DNA of 9,282 nt. Origin: Thermoleophilia bacterium UBA5186 (GTDB taxonomy: Bacteria; Actinomycetota; Thermoleophilia; Gaiellales; Gaiellaceae). Under the pieces are notes generated by a model, which saw only the letters and a program-made list of their open reading frames with translations, made no database searches and was not told where the DNA came from. The stretch lies in the NCBI GenBank assembly GCA_002413095.1, contig DHWI01000054.1, forward strand, positions 1,554 through 10,835, read 5' to 3'. A program made the position numbers and the translations under genes. This document shows positions 1 through 5,252 of the stretch, piece after piece (position 1 is the first letter of the stretch; every line of letters begins with the position of its first letter).

Positions 1-316
1 CGGTGATCGTCGCGACGACCTTGCCGGTGCGAAGCTCGCGGTCGGCCTCCTTGGGCGAGAGACGGACGAGCCTGACGTTCCGGCTCACCCGGTCGATCGT
101 CGACTGGACGTGGAAGTGGTGCCCCCCGACGGTGATCACAGCGGGCAGGCCGTCCTCGTCCACGAACGCCACCCGCGGCTTCGCGTTCGCGTACCCCGCG
201 ACGAGCCCGACCAGGAGCGCGATCACGATCGGGTAGGCCACGAGCACGCCGAGCAGGAACGGTGACCGCCGCAGGACGCGGAGATCCTTCGCCAGGACGA
301 GCCACGCCCGGCTCAC
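1..316 (-). CDS. ABC-2 type transporter permease, N-terminal part (runs off window)
   Basis: This is the first 105 codons of a membrane protein whose remainder lies left of the window. It starts at a GTG whose last two bases are shared with the TGA stop of the ATPase gene (GTGA, 313-316), so the two are probably translationally coupled. The start reads MSRAWLVLAKDLRVLRRSP: an amphipathic cytoplasmic N-terminus, then one clear membrane helix at about residues 20-42 (LLGVLVAYPIVIALLVGLVA). The region after the helix (residues 43-105) is soluble, contains FVDEDGLPAV, and would face outside. One N-terminal helix followed by a large external domain is the layout of ABC-2 (ABC2_membrane_3-like) exporter permeases, and the adjacent ATPase supports this. 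The substrate cannot be told. The remaining helices are not visible, so the family call leans on topology and neighbour. Confidence 0.8.
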   Translation of the reverse strand, partial: MSRAWLVLAKDLRVLRRSPFLLGVLVAYPIVIALLVGLVAGYANAKPRVAFVDEDGLPAVITVGGHHFHVQSTIDRVSRNVRLVRLSPKEADRELRTGKVVATIT

Positions 317-969
317 GCGAACACGTCCTCCGCAAACTCCCGCTCGTACTCGGCCGGAGGCCCGGCGAACACGAGCTCGCCCAGGCGCAGCACCGCGACG
401 CGGTCCGCGTGCCGCTCGACCTCGTCGAGGTTCTGCGTGGCGAACACGACCGCGCCGCCCGCCTCCCGCACCCGGTCGACGTTCTCCCACAGCCGCCGGC
501 GCTGACCCGGATCGAGCGACGCAGTCGGCTCGTCGAGCAGCAGGACGTCCGGCCTGCCGAGCAGCGCGATCGCGATGTTGAGGCGCTGGCGGTTGCCCAC
601 CGAGAGCGTGGAGCTCGGCTCGGAGTCCACCGGGAGCCCGAACTCCGCCAGCAGCGCACTCACGGCGGACCGGTCCGCGCCCTCGAGCCGGCCGAACAGC
701 TCGAGGTTCTCCCGCGGGGACAAGCGTCCGTAGTGCGCGGGCCGCTGCGGCACCCAGCCGACCCGGATGCCGTCCGCGACCGAGACCCGGCCCTCGCTCG
801 GCTCCAGGGATCCAGCGAGCAGGGCGAGCAGCGTCGACTTCCCAGCGCCGTTCGGCCCGACGAGCGCCAGCGACTCGCCCGCGCTCACGGCGAGGTCCGT
901 GGCCGCCAGCGCGAGACGCGCGCCGAAGCGCCGGCCCAGGCCGTGGGCCTGGAGGAGAGGCGAGGTCAC
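313..969 (-). CDS. ABC transporter ATP-binding protein with atypical signature and H-loop
   Basis: A 218-residue nucleotide-binding subunit that should energise the permease encoded immediately downstream. Seen motifs: Walker A GPNGAGKST (residues 38-46), Q-loop glutamine in WVPQ (Q75), signature region LSVGNRQRL (122-130), Walker B VLLLDEP (142-148, with the catalytic Glu at 147) and D-loop SLD (151-153). Two positions are unusual: the signature is LSVGN rather than LSGGQ, and the switch position in FATQN carries Gln179 where most family members have His. The length fits the short ABC-2/CcmA-like ATPases. The GTG start at 967-969 is chosen because it overlaps the stop of the upstream AI-2E gene as GTGA, matching the junction at the other end. 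The frame stays open further upstream, but that stretch is antiphase to the AI-2E gene and shows no family similarity. Substrate unknown; an export role is inferred. Confidence 0.9.
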   Translation of the reverse strand: MTSPLLQAHGLGRRFGARLALAATDLAVSAGESLALVGPNGAGKSTLLALLAGSLEPSEGRVSVADGIRVGWVPQRPAHYGRLSPRENLELFGRLEGADRSAVSALLAEFGLPVDSEPSSTLSVGNRQRLNIAIALLGRPDVLLLDEPTASLDPGQRRRLWENVDRVREAGGAVVFATQNLDEVERHADRVAVLRLGELVFAGPPAEYEREFAEDVFA

Positions 970-2186
970 CGGGTGGCGGCTGCCGGTGGCTGCTGCTCGC
1001 TCGGCGGCACGGGCGCAACGGGCCGCGCCGGCTCCACGTCGACCGCGACCTTCGGCTCCTCGTCCGTCCACGGCTCGAGCTCGACGCGCTCGGAGAAGAA
1101 CTCCCAGATCGCCCGGCACGCCGCGAGCAGCGGCAGCGCGACGAGGACACCCGGGAGCCCGTAGATCTCCGCACCCGCGAGCAGCCCGAAGATCACGAGC
1201 AGGGGGTGCAGCCGCAGCGCGCTCCCCATCACATTGGGCACCACGACGTGCCCTTCGATCTGGTGGATGAACAGGAACAGAAGCCCCACCCAGATCGCCG
1301 CGACCGGGTGGACGACCAGCGCGTAGAAGAACGGCGGCAGCGCGCCGAGCCACGGCCCAAGGTACGGGATCAGCTCCGTCAGCGCGACCCAGGACGCGAA
1401 CAGGATCGCGTAGGTCTCCCCGCCCGGGAGCCAGCCGAGGAAGCCGAGCAGCCAGAGGCCCACCCCCGCGCTCGAGCCGATGATCAGCGACAGGAGCGCC
1501 TGCCCTTTCACGTACGAGACGAGCGCGTGCTCGATCCGCGGCAGCAGCGGCTCCTTCCCCGGCAGGGGCGGGAAGCGCCGGTCGAGCGCAGCCGAGAGCC
1601 TCCCCATGTCGAGCAGCATGTAGATCGAGATCACGACGATCAGGATCCCGCTGAACAGGATCTGGACGACGGCGAGCCCTGCGCCCTCGGCCCAGTTGAT
1701 CGCCTTGGACGTGTACTTCTCGACGTCCTTCGAGCCGACGTTGTCGAGGAAGCTGCGCCCCTGTTTCTCGACCTGGATGCGCTTGAGCCCGTGGCCGTTC
1801 AACCAGCGCTGGAAGGTGTCCAGATCGGACGCGGCCTGCGTTTGGCCGCCCTGTCCGGAGGCCTTCGTAAAGTAGGTGTCGACCCGCCCGGAAGCCGACC
1901 TCGTCTGATTCACGACCACAGTCGCGAGGGCCACGATCGCAAGAGCAACTGCAGCAGCGAAGCTCAGGTACACGATCGCAACCGCGAAGCCGCGAGGGAT
2001 GAAGGCCCGTCCGAGTCCCCGCACGAGCGGGTTTAGGAGCAGCGCGATCAGCGCCGCGACGAGGAACAGGAAGATGACGTGACGGACCGCGCCCGCCACC
2101 ATCCAAAGCCCGATGAGCAGCACCGGCAGGCCCACGAGCTGAATCCAGCGCGGGATCTCGATCCGCGTAGGCGCGCCGGGCGGCAC
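966..2186 (-). CDS. AI-2E family transporter
   Basis: A 406-residue polytopic membrane protein of the AI-2E (TqsA/YdiK/PerM-like) family. Members export autoinducer-2, sodium/protons or unknown small solutes; the substrate here cannot be assigned. Membrane helices lie near residues 16-33, 35-52, 67-92, 170-193, 230-250, 258-276, 280-310 and 325-357. Family landmarks are SGILIVVISIYMLLD (179-193), ELIPYLGPWLGALPP (271-285) and PNVMGSALRLHPLLVIFGLL (317-336). Residues 93-169 form the usual large soluble loop. The last 40 residues are a Pro/Glu-rich tail, probably disordered and cytoplasmic. The start is the GTG at 2184-2186, giving MPPGAPTRIEIPRW just before the first helix. A TACGAT box ends 7 bases upstream of it, so the mRNA is probably leaderless. 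The frame is open to 2381, but that would run into the divergent promoter. First gene of a three-gene unit with the ABC ATPase and permease. Confidence 0.9.
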   Translation of the reverse strand: MPPGAPTRIEIPRWIQLVGLPVLLIGLWMVAGAVRHVIFLFLVAALIALLLNPLVRGLGRAFIPRGFAVAIVYLSFAAAVALAIVALATVVVNQTRSASGRVDTYFTKASGQGGQTQAASDLDTFQRWLNGHGLKRIQVEKQGRSFLDNVGSKDVEKYTSKAINWAEGAGLAVVQILFSGILIVVISIYMLLDMGRLSAALDRRFPPLPGKEPLLPRIEHALVSYVKGQALLSLIIGSSAGVGLWLLGFLGWLPGGETYAILFASWVALTELIPYLGPWLGALPPFFYALVVHPVAAIWVGLLFLFIHQIEGHVVVPNVMGSALRLHPLLVIFGLLAGAEIYGLPGVLVALPLLAACRAIWEFFSERVELEPWTDEEPKVAVDVEPARPVAPVPPSEQQPPAAATR

Positions 2187-2193
2187 GACACCG

Positions 2194-2199
2194 ATCGTA
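2194..2199 (-). promoter_or_regulatory. Putative -10 box of a leaderless promoter for the AI-2E gene
   Basis: TACGAT on the minus strand is a good match to the sigma-70/SigA -10 consensus TANNNT. It is followed by 7 bases (CGGTGTC) and then the GTG start, placing the expected transcription start at or next to the start codon. There is no Shine-Dalgarno sequence. No convincing -35 is visible at 16-18 bases upstream. Confidence 0.5.
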
Positions 2200-2450
2200 G
2201 CGCCTCGGTCACGCGTTCCCGAGAGTCCATGGACGACGTGGTAAGGGAGCGCAGACGTTCGCGCGAGCAAAGCCCGCACGAACTGGGGACGGCGCCGCCG
2301 AGTCGGCGCCTGGGCGCGCTCAGACCCGCGGCGTGGGACTGGTCCGACTTCGTCGACGGCGCCCTCGCGCTCGACCGTCACGATCTCTGGGAAGAACCTC
2401 CGATTCCGCCACGGGTTCGGCTGTTACAAGCTCCGGATCGCGCGGACGAG

Positions 2451-2479
2451 TTGCCGCTAGGGAAGGAGTTCGTTACGGT
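2451..2479 (+). promoter_or_regulatory. Putative promoter for the M23-like/ymdB/acyltransferase unit
   Basis: TTGCCG (2451-2456) and TACGGT (2474-2479) are separated by exactly 17 bases and resemble -35 and -10 elements. The TACGGT box ends 7 bases before an ATG at 2487, the same spacing as at the AI-2E and GtrA starts, so a leaderless transcript from ATG 2487 is possible. This is pattern-based only. It conflicts with use of the GTG at 2478, which overlaps the -10 box and has its own ribosome binding site. Confidence 0.45.
2463..2468 (+). promoter_or_regulatory. Shine-Dalgarno sequence before GTG 2478
   Basis: AAGGAG lies 9 bases upstream of the in-frame GTG at 2478, an ideal spacing. It supports that start over the upstream ATG at 2229, provided transcription begins further upstream. 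It is 18 bases from ATG 2487, too far to serve it. Confidence 0.5.
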
Positions 2480-3266
2480 GCGGCGAATGCCGCCCGCCCG
2501 CAGAACAAGGGAGCTTCGCCGTGCGCGCCGGGAGCGCCGTGCCGCCCGCCGCGCCCAGCGCGTCGCAATTCTCGCGCTCGTCGGCGTGATCGCGGTGATC
2601 ACGCTGCTCCTGACCGCGTTCGGAGCCGGAACGCCGGCCCGGGTCGCCTCGACCGCGCCCGCGCCCGCTCAGCGCCTCCTTCCGACCGGCCCGCCGGTCC
2701 CGCTCATCCTCGCCATCCAGGGCGCGCTTCGCCTGCAGCTGCCGATCGCGCAGAGCAAGGTGACCGCGGTCGGGTACCACGCTGCCGGCGAGGGAACACT
2801 GGCGCTCCACCCGCTCGGCCGGCAGAGCAACGCCGGGCTCCTCTCGCGGCTCGCGCACCGGATCTTCGGCGGCGGGCAGACCGGCCTCGGCTGGTATCAG
2901 CTCGATGGCGGCTCCGGGCCCCAGACGAGCTCACTCGACGTCGGCGCCTCGGCGGGAGCCGACGTCTACTCGCCGGTGGACGGGAAGATCGTGGGGATCA
3001 CCGACTACATCGTGAACAACCGCGTCTACGGCCGCCGGATCGACATCGAGCCGACCGCCGCGCCGGCAATCGTCGTCTCCGTCACGCATCTCCGGCCCGA
3101 CTCGTCGCTCACGGTCGGCTCGTCGGTGGCGGCGCGGACATCGCGTCTCGGCACGCTGCTGGACCTCTCGCGCGTCGAGAAGCAGGCGCTCGCGCGGTAT
3201 ACGAACGACTCCGGAAACCACGTTTCCATCGAGGTTCACCCGTCGGTGAGCCTGTCGCTGCCCTAG
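2478..3266 (+). CDS. Membrane-anchored LytM/M23-like protein, probably catalytically inactive
   Basis: A 262-residue protein with a very Arg-rich cytoplasmic N-terminus (residues 1-28), one membrane helix (about 29-50, VAILALVGVIAVITLLL), an Ala/Pro linker and an extracytoplasmic domain. Residues 150-258 follow the M23 (LytM) peptidase pattern: SSLDVGASAGADVYSPVDG matches the region around the HxxxD motif, VTHLRPDSS (202-210) matches the middle His strand, and GNHVSIEV (246-253) matches the final GxHxHxEV strand. The metal site is degraded. The His of HxxxD is Thr150 (Asp154 is kept), and the last ligand His of HxH is Ser250 (His248 is kept). Two of three zinc ligands are thus absent, so a structural or regulatory cell-wall role (EnvC/NlpD-like) is more likely than hydrolysis. 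The start is uncertain: GTG 2478 has the best ribosome binding site, ATG 2487 fits a leaderless promoter, and ATG 2229 would add 83 residues. ymdB follows 11 bases downstream. Confidence 0.75.
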   Translation: MRRMPPARRTRELRRARRERRAARRAQRVAILALVGVIAVITLLLTAFGAGTPARVASTAPAPAQRLLPTGPPVPLILAIQGALRLQLPIAQSKVTAVGYHAAGEGTLALHPLGRQSNAGLLSRLAHRIFGGGQTGLGWYQLDGGSGPQTSSLDVGASAGADVYSPVDGKIVGITDYIVNNRVYGRRIDIEPTAAPAIVVSVTHLRPDSSLTVGSSVAARTSRLGTLLDLSRVEKQALARYTNDSGNHVSIEVHPSVSLSLP

Positions 3267-3269
3267 CTT
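3264..3269 (+). promoter_or_regulatory. Possible -10 box for ymdB overlapping the upstream stop codon
   Basis: TAGCTT begins with the TAG stop of the M23-like gene and ends 8 bases before the ymdB ATG. It fits TANNNT and would give a leaderless ymdB transcript. No -35 was found. With only an 11-base gap, read-through from the upstream gene is equally plausible. Confidence 0.3.
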
Positions 3270-3277
3270 TCCCCGGA

Positions 3278-4060
3278 ATGCGGATCCTCTTCGTCGGCGA
3301 CGTCTTCGGCGTGCCCGGCCGCCGCGCCCTCGAGGACCGGCTACCCGGTTTGCGCGACGAGCTCGACGTCGACTTCTGCATCGTGAACGGCGAGAACGCG
3401 GCCGACGGCGCGGGGATCACCGGCAAGCACGCCGACCGGATGCTCGCCGCGGGCGCCGACGTGATCACGCTCGGGAATCACACCTGGCGGCAGCGTGGCA
3501 TCGCCGACTACCTCGCCGGCTCGGACCGGGTCTTGCGGCCCGCGAACTTCGCGAGCAGCGCGCCGGGCCGCGGGTGGGCGGTCGCGCCCGCGCGCGAGGG
3601 CACGCAGGTCGCGGTGATCAGTCTGATGGGCGCGCTCTTCCTCGACGTGGCCCAGAATCCGTTCGAGATCGTCGACGAGCTCGTCGAGGAGGCGACGAGG
3701 ACGACGCCGGTGATCGTGATCGACGTCCACGCCGAGGCGACGAGCGAGAAGATCGCGCTCGCGCGCTGGCTCGACGGGCGGGTGACTGCGGTGATCGGGA
3801 CACACACGCATGTGCAGACCGCCGACGCGCGCGTGCTCGCGGGCGGGACCGCCGCGCTGACCGACGCCGGGATGACCGGACCGCACGACTCGGTGATCGG
3901 CGTCGAGGCCGAGCTCGCGATCCGGCGGATGCGGACGGGGATGCCAGTCCGCTTCCAGCCGGCGGAAGGTGGGGTGCGAATCGAGGGCGCGGTCGTCGAC
4001 TGCGACGCCGCGACCGGCCGCGCGACGACCTGCGAGCCCGTGCGGATCGACTGGCCCTAG
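3278..4060 (+). CDS. ymdB: YmdB-family metallophosphodiesterase (TIGR00282-like)
   Basis: A complete 260-residue cytoplasmic calcineurin-like phosphoesterase of the YmdB/TIGR00282 family. The Bacillus subtilis member hydrolyses 2',3'-cyclic nucleotides and affects biofilm and motility decisions. The dimetal site is intact: Asp8 in FVGDVFG, Glu39-Asn40 in VNGENAADG, Asn67-His68 in TLGNHTW, His151 in DVHAEATSEK, and His176/His178 in GTHTHVQTAD. The C-terminal DAGMTGPHDSVIGVE (196-210) is also characteristic. Length is typical (about 260). The ATG at 3278 gives the family's usual MRILFVGD start. It sits 11 bases after the M23-like gene and 7 bases before the acyltransferase gene, so co-transcription is likely. 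In many bacteria ymdB lies beside the RNase Y gene; that gene is not in this window. Its in vivo substrate in this organism is inferred. Confidence 0.93.
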   Translation: MRILFVGDVFGVPGRRALEDRLPGLRDELDVDFCIVNGENAADGAGITGKHADRMLAAGADVITLGNHTWRQRGIADYLAGSDRVLRPANFASSAPGRGWAVAPAREGTQVAVISLMGALFLDVAQNPFEIVDELVEEATRTTPVIVIDVHAEATSEKIALARWLDGRVTAVIGTHTHVQTADARVLAGGTAALTDAGMTGPHDSVIGVEAELAIRRMRTGMPVRFQPAEGGVRIEGAVVDCDAATGRATTCEPVRIDWP

Positions 4061-4067
4061 GCTTAGC

Positions 4068-5252
4068 GTGGCCCGCCCGCTCGGACGCCTCCCCCGCCTG
4101 AACGGCCTGCGCGGCGTCGCGATCCTGATGATCGTGGCGTTCCACGCGACGCACGAGCGCTACGTGCCCGGCGGGTTCGTCGGGGTCGACGTCTTCTTCG
4201 TGCTGAGCGGCTTCCTGATCACCGCGCTCCTGCTGGACGAGTGGGAAAGCGCCGGCCGAATCTCGCTGCGCCGCTTCTACGTCCGTCGCGTGCTGCGGCT
4301 CTTCCCGGCGCTGGGCGTCTTCCTCCTGGTCTGTCTAGCGATCTACGCGCGGGTGGACGACGGCCTCCAGACCCTGATGGGACGGTTCATCCTCGCGACG
4401 ACCCTCTACGTCGCGAACATCGTCCAGGCGGGAGGCACTCAGCTCTACTGGGCGCACATGTGGTCGCTCTCGGCAGAGGAGCAGTTCTACGTCGTCTGGC
4501 CCGCGCTGCTCATCCTGCTGCTCCGGTCCCGCGCGCCGCGCAGCCTCGTCGCTGGAGTGACCGCCGGCCTCTTCGTGACCGCGAGCGCCCTCAGGGTCAT
4601 CCTCTGGCACGGCCCCTATGCGGGAGATGTCGGCGCGGTGCTCTACAGCCCGTTCACGCACGCCGACGGGCTGCTCCTCGGCTGCCTGCTCGGCCAGCTG
4701 TACGCGTGGGATCTGCTCCCGCGCGGCGAGCGGTGGCGGCGTGGCGTCGCGCTCGCGGCTGCCGTGTCCGCGGTGCTCCTCGCGATCGTGCTCGCGACCG
4801 TCCATCCCGCGACGCGGTGGCTCTACGACGGCGGCTACTCGCTGGTCGTGCTCGCCGGGGGGGCGATCGTGCTCGCCGCTCTCGACGAGCGCCCGTCGTT
4901 GCCGGTCCGGGCGCTCGCCTGGCGGCCGCTGACCTACACGGGCGAGATCTCGTACGCGCTCTACCTCTGGAACCCGCTCTTCTTCTTCAACTACCCGGGC
5001 ACCGCCTTCAACCCGGTCGTCGGCGTGGCGCTCGCCTACGCCGTCTCGGCTGCGTCGTTCCGCTTCGTCGAGACGCCGGCGCTCAGGCTCAAGTCGCGCT
5101 TCGCGGGTGTGCGCCACCAGGCCGCGGTCGTGGTGGAGCCGGCCTCCCTCCCGGGCCAGACCAGCACGACGAGCAGTCCGACGAGCACCAGGTCGCGCAC
5201 GAACACCAGCCAGGACGAGACTGGATCGAACGCGAGCGCCAAGTCCCAATAG
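4068..5252 (+). CDS. Acyltransferase-3 family membrane O-acyltransferase (OafA-like)
   Basis: A 394-residue integral membrane protein of the acyltransferase-3 family, which transfers acetyl or other acyl groups to sugars of surface polysaccharides, lipids or glycopeptides. Landmarks: LNGLRGVAILMIVAFHATHE (11-30, including the likely catalytic His26), GGFVGVDVFFVLSGFLIT (35-52), RRFYVRRVLRLFP (68-80), HMWSLSAEEQFYVVWP (130-145) and GEISYALYLWNP (292-303). In the last, Asn302 replaces the His common after YLW. About ten membrane helices are visible. The conserved part ends near residue 345 (FRFVETPALRLKSRF). The last 50 residues are a Ser/Thr/Gln-rich tail encoded opposite the C-terminal coding region of the convergent GT87 gene and are probably not functional. 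The GTG at 4068 gives MARPLGRLPRLNGLRG. The frame is open upstream into ymdB, but this start sits correctly before the first helix. Confidence 0.92.
   Translation: MARPLGRLPRLNGLRGVAILMIVAFHATHERYVPGGFVGVDVFFVLSGFLITALLLDEWESAGRISLRRFYVRRVLRLFPALGVFLLVCLAIYARVDDGLQTLMGRFILATTLYVANIVQAGGTQLYWAHMWSLSAEEQFYVVWPALLILLLRSRAPRSLVAGVTAGLFVTASALRVILWHGPYAGDVGAVLYSPFTHADGLLLGCLLGQLYAWDLLPRGERWRRGVALAAAVSAVLLAIVLATVHPATRWLYDGGYSLVVLAGGAIVLAALDERPSLPVRALAWRPLTYTGEISYALYLWNPLFFFNYPGTAFNPVVGVALAYAVSAASFRFVETPALRLKSRFAGVRHQAAVVVEPASLPGQTSTTSSPTSTRSRTNTSQDETGSNASAKSQ

Larger units (their letters stand above)
2187..2477. other. Divergent intergenic region between the AI-2E and M23-like genes
   Basis: A 291-base gap between head-to-head genes. 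It holds the AI-2E -10 box at its left end and a -35 element, with the 5' part of the -10 box, for the M23-like gene at its right end. A perfect 13-base inverted repeat, CGCCGA-G-TCGGCG, lies at 2296-2308 and could be an operator, although such repeats arise by chance in GC-rich DNA. The plus-strand frame of the M23-like gene is open through the whole stretch, with an ATG at 2229 preceded by GAGAG. An N-terminal extension of 83 residues is therefore possible. Codons in 2337-2395 have high G/C at third positions (…WDWSDFVDGALALDRHDLW…) and later codons do not, so the coding evidence is mixed. Confidence 0.5.

Noticed and set aside
262..1164. Long plus-strand open frame opposite the ABC ATPase
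   Set aside because: It is an antisense shadow in high-GC DNA: rich in Arg/Ala/Pro, no domain pattern, while the minus strand encodes clear Walker motifs.
4058..4063. TAGGCT as a separate promoter for the acyltransferase gene
   Set aside because: It ends only 4 bases before the GTG, so transcription would begin inside the coding region. The 7-base gap after ymdB makes read-through more likely. It is kept only as part of the stop/-10 observation.
3574..4154. Arg/Ser-rich frames on both strands over the ymdB 3' half
   Set aside because: They are shadows of ymdB, whose metal-binding motifs fix the true frame; no independent start signal or domain is seen.
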